From Pseudomonas borbori (lineage in GTDB: Bacteria; Pseudomonadota; Gammaproteobacteria; Pseudomonadales; Pseudomonadaceae): 64,000 bases of DNA. Below the pieces are notes generated by a model. It had not been told where the DNA came from. It ran no database searches and worked only from the letters and a program-made list of their open reading frames with translations. The position numbers and the translations under genes were made by a program. The DNA lies in assembly GCF_900115555.1 (NCBI RefSeq), contig NZ_FOWX01000023.1:1-64000 (forward strand), written 5' to 3'. Numbering within the stretch: position 1 is the first letter of the stretch; every line of letters starts with the position of its first letter. Positions 44,024-51,564 of the stretch are shown here, in pieces.

Positions 44024-44734
44024 TCATTTGAGATGGCGGCCGCCGTTTACGGTAAGGGTGGTGCCGGTGACGTAGGGGTTTTCCAGCAGGTAGCGCAAAC
44101 TCTGGTAGATCACCTGGGGTCCGGGTTCGATGGCCAGTGCCGATTTCTCCAGGGTTTTCGCCCGGTAGGCCGCGTCGTCTTCGGGGTTGAACATGATCAG
44201 TGCCGGGGCGATGCCGTTGACCTTGATCCGCGGGGCGAATTTCGCCGCGAACGAGAGCGTGAGGCTGTCCAGGCCGGCCTTGCTGGCGCAGTAGGCCGGG
44301 CGCTTGGCGCTGCCCTTGCGCGCGACATCGTCGCTGATATGGATGATGTCGGCGGGGGTGGAGCGCTGCAGCAGATCCGCGCAATGCAGGTTGATCAGAT
44401 AGGGCGCCAGCATGTGCACGTTGAACGCTTGCTGGAACACCGCGGCTTCGTTGCCGGGCGTTTCGACCAGCCAGGCGGATGCGTTGTGGACGATGGCGCG
44501 CAGGCTGTCGGTGTGGGTTTTCAGCTCGGCGATGAAGGCGAGGATGCCCGCTTCACTGGAAAAGTCCGCCTGCAGGGTCAGCGCACCGTGCGCGCGCAGG
44601 CGCTGCAGGCCCTCGCGCTCGCTGCGGTAGGTGGCGATCAGCGCATGACCATCGTCGAGCAGGCGCTCGGCACAATACAAGCCGACGCGTTGACTGGCGC
44701 CAGTGATCAGGATGGGTGATGCGCTAGCGCTCAT
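44024..44734 (-). CDS. folM: Dihydromonapterin reductase (SDR family)
   Basis: 236 residues. An SDR with a cofactor loop TGASQRVGLYCA at residue 11 (the TGAxxR of FolM/pteridine reductases), NNA-like HNASAW near 85 and YCASKAGLD (Tyr-x-x-x-Lys) near 155. It reduces dihydromonapterin to tetrahydromonapterin with NADPH. It is the first gene of the folM-folE-folX operon, divergent from a MerR/LitR-like regulator with TGTACA motifs between them. Confidence 0.88.
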   Translation of the reverse strand: MSASASPILITGASQRVGLYCAERLLDDGHALIATYRSEREGLQRLRAHGALTLQADFSSEAGILAFIAELKTHTDSLRAIVHNASAWLVETPGNEAAVFQQAFNVHMLAPYLINLHCADLLQRSTPADIIHISDDVARKGSAKRPAYCASKAGLDSLTLSFAAKFAPRIKVNGIAPALIMFNPEDDAAYRAKTLEKSALAIEPGPQVIYQSLRYLLENPYVTGTTLTVNGGRHLK

Positions 44735-44840
44735 GATGGACTCGGCAGTTGCAAGAGAGGGTTCAGCGACCTCATGTGGGGCGCCTGATCAGCAAGGCGC
44801 TGCGCCGGCTGAACCAGATGCAAAGTTATACCAGCTACAG

Positions 44841-44854
44841 TGGTTGTACAACCA
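44841..44854. promoter_or_regulatory. Palindrome TGGTTGTACAACCA
   Basis: Perfect 14-bp palindrome with TGTACA core, 107 bp before the folM ATG. Likely regulator binding site. Confidence 0.6.
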
Positions 44855-44957
44855 TGCGCCCCGCAGGGTTACTGCTGGCTTGATCGGTTTATACCCGTCC
44901 TGTTGGGCTGCGCCGTCTGTGCGCGGGATGGATAGGCTCGAAAAACTTGGTTTTGTA

Positions 44958-44984
44958 TTGTACATGGGAAATATTTTTGTACAG
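44958..44984. promoter_or_regulatory. Paired TGTACA motifs at the folM promoter
   Basis: TGTACA at 44959-44964 and 44978-44983, separated by 13 AT-rich bases. Read towards folM the second half overlaps a TACAAT -10 box, a layout typical of MerR-type operators inside promoters. Confidence 0.6.
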
Positions 44985-45129
44985 TTTGTCTGCGCCTACC
45001 CGTCCGTGGCGATGACGCCTCGCGCTGCGGCGGCGGCAGCTCCAGGGCAGGGCATCGAGGCCGGGCGCACAGCGGGCAGGCGCCGTCGTGGCGGGGGCGG
45101 CGGGGAGAGTGGTGTGCGCTCAGGCTCTG

Positions 45130-45146
45130 CGTACAAGCCCTGTACA
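45130..45146. promoter_or_regulatory. CGTACA-N5-TGTACA at the MerR gene promoter
   Basis: Two half sites 61-77 bp before the MerR ATG and upstream of a TACAAT -10-like box at 45169. Suggests autoregulation. Confidence 0.5.
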
Positions 45147-45206
45147 TGTAGGTCGGTGCCCGCTGGGTTACAATGCCGGCAATCTTTCCGTGGTGATGCC
45201 CCTCCC

Positions 45207-46160
45207 ATGTCCGATCCCGTTGGCGCCTTGTCCCTCGATTCGAGTGCTCTCAAGCAGGAAGAGCTGTTCCCCATTCGCGAGGTATCGCGCTTGACCGGGG
45301 TCAACCCGGTGACCTTGCGGGCCTGGGAGCGCCGTTACGGCTTGATCCGGCCGACGCGTACCGACAGCGGCCATCGCCTCTACTCGCAGGCGGACATCGA
45401 GTCGGTGCGCAGCATTCTGGCGTGGATCGAGCGCGGCGTGTCGGTCAGCAAGGTCGGCAAGATCCTGGCGAAAAACATTTCGACCCGGTCGGCCAGCACG
45501 CCGGTCTACGAAGAGCTCAGCTGCGGCGAGTGGGCGCAATGGCAAGCGCAACTGCGCCACGCGATCAGTGGATTTGACGATGTCAGGCTCGATCGCTTGT
45601 ACGGTCAGGTATTTTCCAGTTACCCGCTGCCGGTGGTGTTCCAGGACATTCTGATGCCGCTGTGGCAGGAACTGCTGCTGCGTCAGGACGAGTTTGGTCA
45701 GACCAGCGAGTGGGTGTTCTTCGATACCTTCCTGCGCGCGCGCACTCTGCAACGCTTGCAGGTCTCCCGTACCCAGGTCGAGGAGCGGGTCCTGCTGGCG
45801 GCCTTGCCGGGTCACGGTCGTGAGTTGGAGTTGCTGGTCGCCGGCCTGCTGCTGAGCAGTTCGGAGGTGTCGGTCAGTGTGCTGGGGGTGGGGCAGCCGC
45901 TGGAAGAGCTGGCCCTGGTCTGCGAGCGCATGCAGCCGCAGGCCCTGGTGCTGTTCACCAATCTGCCGCCCAGCGATGACTTGCCGCGGGTGCTGGCGCG
46001 CCTGGCGCTGGCACTGGATTGTCCGCTGGTGCTGGCGGGGGATGGCGCCGAGCTCGCCGAAGACAGCCTGAGCGGCTCGCCGATAGCCTGCCTGGGCAAC
46101 GAGGGCCGCCTGATGCAACGCCGTCTGCAGCAGTTCCTGGCCGGGCATCTGGATACCTGA
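45207..46160 (+). CDS. MerR-family regulator with B12-binding-like C-terminal domain (LitR/PplR-like)
   Basis: 317 residues from the ATG at 45207; the open frame upstream crosses the promoter region and is not coding. The MerR helix-turn-helix reads FPIREVSRLTGVNPVTLRAW with ERRYGLIRPTRT next (about 20-55). The C-terminal ~200 residues have the helical plus Rossmann-like layout of cobalamin-binding photoreceptor regulators (LPGHGRELELLVAGLLLSSS, VSVSVLGVGQPLEELALVC). The B12-ligand DxHxxG motif is not seen. This resembles class II LitR/PplR of Pseudomonas, which lack bound cobalamin and sense light through a short LOV protein. Such a LOV gene lies 0.8 kb downstream. It probably controls itself and folM-folE-folX. 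Confidence 0.8.
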   Translation: MSDPVGALSLDSSALKQEELFPIREVSRLTGVNPVTLRAWERRYGLIRPTRTDSGHRLYSQADIESVRSILAWIERGVSVSKVGKILAKNISTRSASTPVYEELSCGEWAQWQAQLRHAISGFDDVRLDRLYGQVFSSYPLPVVFQDILMPLWQELLLRQDEFGQTSEWVFFDTFLRARTLQRLQVSRTQVEERVLLAALPGHGRELELLVAGLLLSSSEVSVSVLGVGQPLEELALVCERMQPQALVLFTNLPPSDDLPRVLARLALALDCPLVLAGDGAELAEDSLSGSPIACLGNEGRLMQRRLQQFLAGHLDT

Positions 46161-46304
46161 TTGTCGCTGGGTTCTTCAGGTTTGTGGCTTGGCGCGTGCC
46201 CGGCGATTGGTGCGCACGGCGTACCCTACTTGGGCGTCGATGTGCGGCGAAATGGCTCGTGGCAAATAACACCACTTCATCGGGTATAGCCGTTGTGTTG
46301 CCTG

Positions 46305-46919
46305 TTAGCCCTGGCTGGTCTGGGGGTGGAGGGCGCGGTGCTGCTGGAAAATGAACTGCTGCAAGCGCTCGCTGCCGCGTTTGTCGAGCGGGTCGAGGCG
46401 ATAGGCCAGCAGGCCGCCGGAGGTTTTGCGCACCAGACTGCCCTCGATGGCAATCGGCTTCTGGCCGGCGAGCGGCAGAATCAGTTCGAAGTGTTCGGGG
46501 GCGGCATGTCTGGCGCGGAGTTCGATCAGTAGCCCGTTGAGCGACAGTTCGTGTACCCACAGGTCGCTGGGTTTGCCATTACGCTGGCGCAGCGCAACGG
46601 GTGGGGCCAGCGGCAGGCGCCAGGCGCGGCTGGCCGGGCCTTCATCGAAAATCTGCGGGGTGCCGAGTTCGAGATGCTGCACCTGGTGCGCGTCTTCGAC
46701 CAGGTGCGCGGTAAACGTCAGGCGCTGATTGGCGACGTGCGCCTCAATGGTCAGTTGCTCGTTGGCGGCGCAGTAGGCGAGCAACGCCTTGAGCTGAGCG
46801 CCGACATCGACCAACAGCTCAGACGAGGGCGCAGGCTTGCGTCTGCTTGGCGCAGGCTTTTTATTCAGATGCTGGATAAATTCCAGTTCGGCCTGGGTGA
46901 GTAATGGCTGTTCTTGCAT
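46305..46919 (-). CDS. PilZ-like domain protein
   Basis: 204 residues from the ATG at 46919; an ATG 14 codons earlier (46961) is possible. The N-terminal ~45 residues are helical and basic (KKPAPSRRKPAPSS). A flagellar-brake YcgR-N-like region is followed by a PilZ-like barrel (about 105-190) with LWVHELSLNGLLIEL (DxSxxG-like, here ELSLNG) and an RLDPLDKRGSERLQQFIF end. The expected RxxxR motif is only weakly seen, so cyclic-di-GMP binding is uncertain. It lies between the MerR-type gene (convergent) and the LOV gene on its own strand. Confidence 0.7.
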   Translation of the reverse strand: MQEQPLLTQAELEFIQHLNKKPAPSRRKPAPSSELLVDVGAQLKALLAYCAANEQLTIEAHVANQRLTFTAHLVEDAHQVQHLELGTPQIFDEGPASRAWRLPLAPPVALRQRNGKPSDLWVHELSLNGLLIELRARHAAPEHFELILPLAGQKPIAIEGSLVRKTSGGLLAYRLDPLDKRGSERLQQFIFQQHRALHPQTSQG

Positions 46920-46975
46920 GGTCGAACTCTGCGCGGAAGGCTTGACCCTTTCAGACAGCATAGTTCGTTATTGGT

Positions 46976-47434
46976 TTATGCCAGTGGTCGGCTTTGCACC
47001 CGGGCCAATTCCGCGCGCAGGGTCGCCAGTTCGGCTTCCAGCTCCTTGACCCGTTGCTGGGCTTGTACCTGCTCGGTGACGTTCTTCTGGATGCCGATGT
47101 AGTAGGTCAACTGATCGCCTTCGTTGAACACCGGGGTGATCGACAGTTCGTTCCAGAATGAGCTGCCGTCCTTGCGGTAGTTGCGGATGATCTGCCGGCA
47201 GGGTTGCTGGGTTTTCACCGCTTCGCGAATGGCGGCCAGGCCGGGCTGGTCGCGATCGCTGCCCTGCAGGAAGCGGCAGTCCCGATAGAGGATCTCTTCG
47301 CTGGCATAGCCGGTGAGCCTTTCAAAGGCGGGGTTGGCATAGATAAGGATGTTGTCATCACCCTCTTGCTCGGCAACCACTATGCCGTCGTTCGAGGCGT
47401 CGATCACCAGTTGCAGCAGTTTGGCGTTGATCAT
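46976..47434 (-). CDS. Short LOV blue-light photoreceptor (PpSB1-LOV/PplA-like)
   Basis: 152 residues. The flavin-binding LOV core shows YANPAFERLTGY, then YRDCRFLQG with the photoactive Cys at residue 53, and NYRKDGSSFWNELSITPV with the FMN-contacting Asn residues. A C-terminal coiled-coil helix (VKELEAELATLRAELARVQ) follows without any output domain. The length, Cys53 and helix match the short LOV proteins of P. putida. In that species the protein signals light to MerR/LitR-type regulators, one of which is encoded 0.8 kb away here. The usual GRNCRFLQ is YRDCRFLQ here. Confidence 0.9.
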   Translation of the reverse strand: MINAKLLQLVIDASNDGIVVAEQEGDDNILIYANPAFERLTGYASEEILYRDCRFLQGSDRDQPGLAAIREAVKTQQPCRQIIRNYRKDGSSFWNELSITPVFNEGDQLTYYIGIQKNVTEQVQAQQRVKELEAELATLRAELARVQSRPLA

Positions 47435-47545
47435 GGGGCGATTCCTGGGCTCTGAGGCTCTGTCCGCTGCATTCTAAAACATCCGGGCGCGCTGTCTACT
47501 TGGGGCATAATGCCCGCCGCTGTTCTGCATGTTTTGGAGTTATTT

Positions 47546-47998
47546 ATGAAAGTCGCCATCCTTTCCGGTTCGGTCTATGGCACCGCCGAGGAAGTCGCCC
47601 GGCATGCCGAGCGGCTGATGCAAGAGGCCGGGTTCGATGCCTGGCACAACCCCCGCGCCAGCCTGGCCGATGTCCAGGCGTTTGCCCCCGACGCCTTTCT
47701 GGCGGTGACCTCGACCACCGGCATGGGCGAGCTGCCGGACAACCTGCAGCCTTTGTATTTCGCCATCCGCGATCATCTGCCCGCCTGGAGTGGTCTGCCC
47801 GGCGGGGTGATCGCCCTGGGCGATGCCAGCTACGGCGATACCTTCTGTGGTGGCGGCGAGCTGGTTCGCGAGTTGTACGCCGAACTGGGCATTCGCGAAG
47901 TGCAAGCGATGTTGCGGCTGGACAGCAGCGAAACGGTCACCCCGGAAAGCGACGCCGAACCCTGGCTGGCCGAGTTCATGGCGGCGCTGCAGGCCTGA
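47546..47998 (+). CDS. Flavodoxin-like protein (MioC type)
   Basis: 150 residues from the ATG at 47546, which has TTGGAG about 8 bases upstream. The FMN phosphate loop SGSVYGTAEEVA near residue 8, STTGMGELPDN near 56 and LGDASYGDTFCGGG near 92 define a short-chain flavodoxin of the MioC/YqcA kind. It is a small electron carrier. It is divergent from the LOV gene with a 111 bp gap. Confidence 0.9.
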   Translation: MKVAILSGSVYGTAEEVARHAERLMQEAGFDAWHNPRASLADVQAFAPDAFLAVTSTTGMGELPDNLQPLYFAIRDHLPAWSGLPGGVIALGDASYGDTFCGGGELVRELYAELGIREVQAMLRLDSSETVTPESDAEPWLAEFMAALQA

Positions 47999-48356
47999 TA
48001 CAGCCCGCGCGCATGAGTCGATCGCGGCGCTGCGAACCGGCGGCCATGCGAATCGGCCGACAAGGCCTGCTCGCCGGGGTGATGAAGAGTCCACAAGGTA
48101 TGGGCGGCGCACTGCCCTGGCCGGCCTTGTTGCGCAAGCTCGACCGGCAGATGCCGGGCTACGCCGAGTGAGTGCGTTAGCCGATATGGCCTTGGTGGAC
48201 GCGCCCGGGCCCTGTACAACCACCTGAGCCTGATCCGGCTGGCTTGATCATCCCGCTGCCTTATCGGGCACCATTCAGCTGTGGGCGTCTTTATTGTGAC
48301 CGGCGCGCACCTGCTGGACACTCGAGCCATTGCCAACCTGCCAAGGAACCTAGCCC
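47999..48356 (+). other. Intergenic region, no gene supported
   Basis: A short open stretch ending near 48171 (contains QGMGGALPWPALLRKL) looks like it might be the tail of a lost gene, but it matches nothing recognised. No hairpin with T tract was found after the flavodoxin gene. Confidence 0.4.
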
Positions 48357-49268
48357 ATGAGCGAAGCCATCCGTTTTCAAGACCAAGTCGTGATCGTCAC
48401 CGGTGCCGGTGGTGGCCTGGGTCGCGCCCATGCCCTGCTGTTCGCCGAACATGGCGCCAGGGTGGTGGTCAACGATCTCGGCGGCAGCACCCATGGCGAA
48501 GGCGCCAACGCCTCGGCGGCGGACAAGGTGGTCGCGCAAATCCGCGCCGCCGGCGGCACCGCGGTGGCCAATCATGACTCGGTGACCGACGGCGAGAAGA
48601 TCGTTCAGCACGCCCTGGAGGCCTTCGGCCGTATCGACGTGGTGGTCAACAACGCCGGCATCCTGCGCGACAAGACCTTCCACAAGATGGACGACGCCGA
48701 CTGGGACCTGGTCTACAAGGTCCACGTCGAAGGCGCCTACAAGGTGACCCGCGCCGCCTGGCCGCACATGCGCGAGCAGAACTACGGGCGGGTGATCTTC
48801 ACCGCATCCACGTCCGGCATCTACGGCAACTTCGGTCAGTCCAACTACGGCATGGCCAAGCTCGGCCTCTACGGCCTGACCCGAACCCTGGCCATCGAGG
48901 GGCGCAAGAACAACATCCTGGTCAACGCCATCGCCCCCACCGGCGGCACGCGCATGACCGAAGGGCTGATCCCGCCACAGGTGTTCGAGCAGCTCAAGCC
49001 CGAGCTGGTCAGCCCACTGGTGGTCTACCTGGCCAGCCAGGCCTGTGCAGAAACCTCCGGCCTGTTCGAAGTTGGCGGCGGCTGGATCGGCAAGACCCGC
49101 TGGGAGCGCAGCCTGGGCGCCGGTTTCGACCCGCGTGCCGGCTTCAGCCCGGAAGACGTGGCCGAGCACTGGCAGCAGATCTGCGACTTCGAGGGTGCCG
49201 CGCACCCGGCCGACAACATCGAGGCGCTCAAGGAAATGATGGCGCATCTGCAGAAATACGCGGTCTGA
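48357..49268 (+). CDS. SDR-family oxidoreductase (hydroxyacyl-CoA dehydrogenase-like)
   Basis: 303 residues. The cofactor loop TGAGGGLGRAHALLFAEHGA near residue 17 and VVNDLGG continue into NNAGILRDKTF and SGIYGNFGQSNYGMAKLGL with the catalytic Ser, Tyr and Lys. This extended form with VNDLGGS is typical of the dehydrogenase part of peroxisomal-type multifunctional enzyme 2, which oxidises 3-hydroxyacyl-CoA. It is stand-alone here, without the hydratase domain. CCAAGGAAC lies upstream of the ATG. The true substrate is unknown. Confidence 0.88.
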   Translation: MSEAIRFQDQVVIVTGAGGGLGRAHALLFAEHGARVVVNDLGGSTHGEGANASAADKVVAQIRAAGGTAVANHDSVTDGEKIVQHALEAFGRIDVVVNNAGILRDKTFHKMDDADWDLVYKVHVEGAYKVTRAAWPHMREQNYGRVIFTASTSGIYGNFGQSNYGMAKLGLYGLTRTLAIEGRKNNILVNAIAPTGGTRMTEGLIPPQVFEQLKPELVSPLVVYLASQACAETSGLFEVGGGWIGKTRWERSLGAGFDPRAGFSPEDVAEHWQQICDFEGAAHPADNIEALKEMMAHLQKYAV

Positions 49269-49272
49269 GAGC

Positions 49273-49350
49273 CGTAGCCCGGATAAGCCTTGGCGCAATC
49301 CGGGAGCGATTTAATGTCAGGCATCGTTCCCGGATTGCATTCGGGCTACG
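49273..49350. repeat. REP-like palindrome, GTAGCCCGGAT family
   Basis: CGTAGCCCGGATAAGC and GCATTCGGGCTACG are the inverted ends. Same family as 29237 and 34350, directly after the SDR stop. Confidence 0.75.
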
Positions 49351-49412
49351 GTGCTGCAGCGTACCCGTGGGAGCGGCCGGGCGGCGCTCCGCTTCAGCCG
49401 CGAAGGTCTTAC

Positions 49413-49480
49413 TCAGCCCTTGCCGGAAATTCCGTACTTGCGCAGGCGCTGTGCGAGGTGTGCAGGCCGACGGCCAGGGC
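49413..49480 (-). pseudogene. Duplicated 3' end of the TyrR-like gene
   Basis: From TCAGCCCTTGCCGGAAATTC onwards this segment repeats the last ~80 bases of the TyrR-like gene at 49607, including the codons for LRKYGISGKG. It lacks 13 bases in the middle, which breaks the frame, and diverges after about 49480. No larger copy remains. Confidence 0.75.
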
Positions 49481-49498
49481 CACGGGATTCAGAGGCTT

Positions 49499-49568
49499 CG
49501 TAGGAGCGGCCCATGGCCGCGATAGGGCCGGCCTGCGAGGAGCATCGCGGGCATGGCCCGCTCCTACG
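49499..49568. repeat. REP palindrome, GTAGGAGC family
   Basis: CGTAGGAGCGGCCCATGGCC and GGGCATGGCCCGCTCCTACG are inverted ends, as in the copy at 42091-42139. It sits between the partial and full copies of the TyrR-like 3' end. Confidence 0.8.
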
Positions 49569-49606
49569 TCCTGGTGTTTGCGCTTTACCAACATGAGAGA
49601 GCGTCA

Positions 49607-51145
49607 TCAGCCCTTGCCGGAAATCCCGTACTTGCGCAGGCGCATGGCGATGGCGCTGTGCGAGGTGTGCAGGCGCGCGGCCAGTTGCCGGCTGGACGGA
49701 TGGCTGAGGTAGAGCTTTTCCAGCAGGGCCTTTTCGAAGCCGGCCACGGCGGCTTCCAGGCTGACGACCTCGTCGTCGAGCAGTTGGGGGGCTACGGCGG
49801 TGCCGGCAATGTCCAGATCGTCGATCTGCACCAGGTTGCTTTCGCAGATGGCCGCGGCACGGAAGATCACGTTCTGCAGTTGCCGCACGTTGCCCGGCCA
49901 GCGGTTGCCGAGCAGCGCCGGGTAGGTGTCCGGCGCCAGGCGGCACTGCGGGCGCTGGATCTGCGCGCAGGCTTGCTGCATGAAATGCCGGGCCAGCAGC
50001 AGGATGTCCTGGCCGCGCTCGCGCAACGGCGGCACTTCCAGGTTGAGCACATTGAGGCGGTAGAACAGGTCTTCGCGGAAGGCGCCTTCGCCGACCATCT
50101 TCTCCAGGTCGCGGTGGGTTGCGCTGAGGATGCGTACATTGACCTTGACCTCGCGCTCGCCGCCGACCCGGCGGAAGCTGCCGTCACTGAGGAAACGCAA
50201 CAGTTTGGCCTGCAGATAGGGCGACATCTCGCCGATTTCATCGAGAAACACCGTGCCCTGGTTGGCCAGTTCCAGCAGCCCCGGCTTGCCGCCGCGCTGA
50301 GCCCCGGTAAAGGCGCCAGGGGCGTAGCCGAACAGCTCGCTCTCGGCGAGGTTCTCCGGCAAGGCCGCGCAGTTCAGCGCCAGGAAGGGGGCGGTGTGGC
50401 GTGCGCTGATGGCATGGCAGCCACGCGCCACCAGCTCCTTGCCGGTGCCGGTTTCGCCCTGGATCAACAGCGGCGCATCGAGGCTGGCGACGCGCAGGGC
50501 GCGGGTCTTCAGGGTGCGGATCGGCAGCGATTCGCCGAGCAGCGAATCGAAGCCCTCGGCATGGTCGTGGTGCAGCGCCGCCAAGCGTTCGCCGATGCGG
50601 CTCGGCGCATACAGGGTGAGCAGGCCGCCGGCGAGCTGACGCTGGCCGGTCCCGGCGGTTTCGCTGATCGGCATGGCATCCAGTAACAGCGCCTGGCCGT
50701 TGAGGGTGACCTCGCGCAGCGGCAGGCGGAATTGCTGTTCCAGCAGCGCGCTGTGCAAGGCCGGATCGGCAAACAGTTCACCGAGCGGCAGCCCTTCCGG
50801 CTCACGCTCGCAGAGGGCGATCAACGCCGGATTGGCCAGCAGCACACGGCCTGCGCCATCCACTGCCAGCACCGGGTCGCTCATCGCCGCGAGCAAAGCA
50901 TCGAGTTGCAGGCGCCGACGCTGGCCGGGCAGGATGTCGACGATGGTCACCGCCTGCACGCCGCGCACCCTGAACAGCGCCTCGCGCAGCTCGTCGAGCA
51001 CCGCGGCGCTGAGGGTCGGTGCGTCTATGTAGACGTTCGGCGGCACCATCTCCACCGCATCCAGGTTGAGATTGCGCCCACCGAGCAGGGCCAGGACTTC
51101 CTGGGTGATACCAACGCGGTCGATAAAGCTGACGTGGATACGCAT
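49607..51145 (-). CDS. TyrR/PhhR-type sigma-54-dependent-like regulator of aromatic amino acid genes
   Basis: 512 residues. An N-terminal ACT domain (VSFIDRVGITQEVLALL, about 1-75) is followed by PAS (about 80-185), an AAA+ domain with Walker A GETGTGKE, GAFTGA loop, Walker B TVFLDEIGEM and R-finger region, and a C-terminal TyrR helix-turn-helix (SSRQLAARLHTSHSAIAMRL). The ACT-PAS-AAA order matches PhhR/TyrR, which respond to phenylalanine or tyrosine. Unlike E. coli TyrR it keeps GAFTGA, so activation with sigma-54 is plausible. phhA, the usual neighbour, is not in the window. Confidence 0.9.
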   Translation of the reverse strand: MRIHVSFIDRVGITQEVLALLGGRNLNLDAVEMVPPNVYIDAPTLSAAVLDELREALFRVRGVQAVTIVDILPGQRRRLQLDALLAAMSDPVLAVDGAGRVLLANPALIALCEREPEGLPLGELFADPALHSALLEQQFRLPLREVTLNGQALLLDAMPISETAGTGQRQLAGGLLTLYAPSRIGERLAALHHDHAEGFDSLLGESLPIRTLKTRALRVASLDAPLLIQGETGTGKELVARGCHAISARHTAPFLALNCAALPENLAESELFGYAPGAFTGAQRGGKPGLLELANQGTVFLDEIGEMSPYLQAKLLRFLSDGSFRRVGGEREVKVNVRILSATHRDLEKMVGEGAFREDLFYRLNVLNLEVPPLRERGQDILLLARHFMQQACAQIQRPQCRLAPDTYPALLGNRWPGNVRQLQNVIFRAAAICESNLVQIDDLDIAGTAVAPQLLDDEVVSLEAAVAGFEKALLEKLYLSHPSSRQLAARLHTSHSAIAMRLRKYGISGKG

Positions 51146-51223
51146 ACGGGCGAGAAACCGGCTCGATTACAGGTGCAGCAGTATGCCCGGTCCGTGGCGC
51201 TTAGTTAACCGAGGAACGACGCC

Positions 51224-51514
51224 TCAACCGCAGCTGATGCGCTGGATCAGCTCGGCTTCGTCGATCTCGATGTTCAGGCGCTGCGGGTTGTAGTCCATGG
51301 TCGCGGCATCGCCGGGCGCCAGCACGCGCACGCTTTTCGCCCCGGTCTGCTCGCGGGCCATCTCGACCCGTTCGGCCGTGGCCAGCTTGCCCAGCAGGCC
51401 CGGCACCGCCTCGGCCCTGCAGGTGGCGTCCGGCGCCGCGGGCTTATCGACCGAGCTGCAGGCGGCCAACAGGGCGAGCAGGGCGAGACTGGCGGGAATA
51501 TGTCTGAACAGCAT
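51224..51514 (-). CDS. I78-family protease inhibitor-like lipoprotein
   Basis: 96 residues. A lipoprotein signal ends in LLAAC (Cys at residue 19), so it should be lipidated. The mature part contains CRAEAVPGLLGKLATAE and ends DYNPQRLNIEIDEAELIQRISCG, the short repeat of the I78 inhibitor family related to Aspergillus elastase inhibitor. Two Cys may form a disulfide. It is a probable periplasmic serine protease inhibitor of unknown target. It lies 78 bp upstream of the TyrR-like gene in the same direction. Confidence 0.82.
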   Translation of the reverse strand: MLFRHIPASLALLALLAACSSVDKPAAPDATCRAEAVPGLLGKLATAERVEMAREQTGAKSVRVLAPGDAATMDYNPQRLNIEIDEAELIQRISCG

Positions 51515-51564
51515 GCGGTAGTCCTTCCATCGGGAGCGGGTTGCGGGTGTCGAGCCGGCGGTGC

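Larger units (their letters stand above)
44735..45206. promoter_or_regulatory. Divergent promoter region between folM and the MerR-type gene
   Basis: A 472-bp region with no gene. It holds several TGTACA palindromes (listed separately). A TACAAT -10-like hexamer for folM lies on the minus strand in the 44958-44984 element, and another TACAAT at 45169-45174 would serve the MerR gene, about 32 bp before its ATG. Confidence 0.5.

Noticed and set aside
44703..45206. N-terminal extension of the MerR-type protein through the divergent promoter
   Set aside because: The extension contains the palindromic operators and promoter-like hexamers and reads as low-complexity Gly/Arg sequence; the MerR fold starts properly after 45207.
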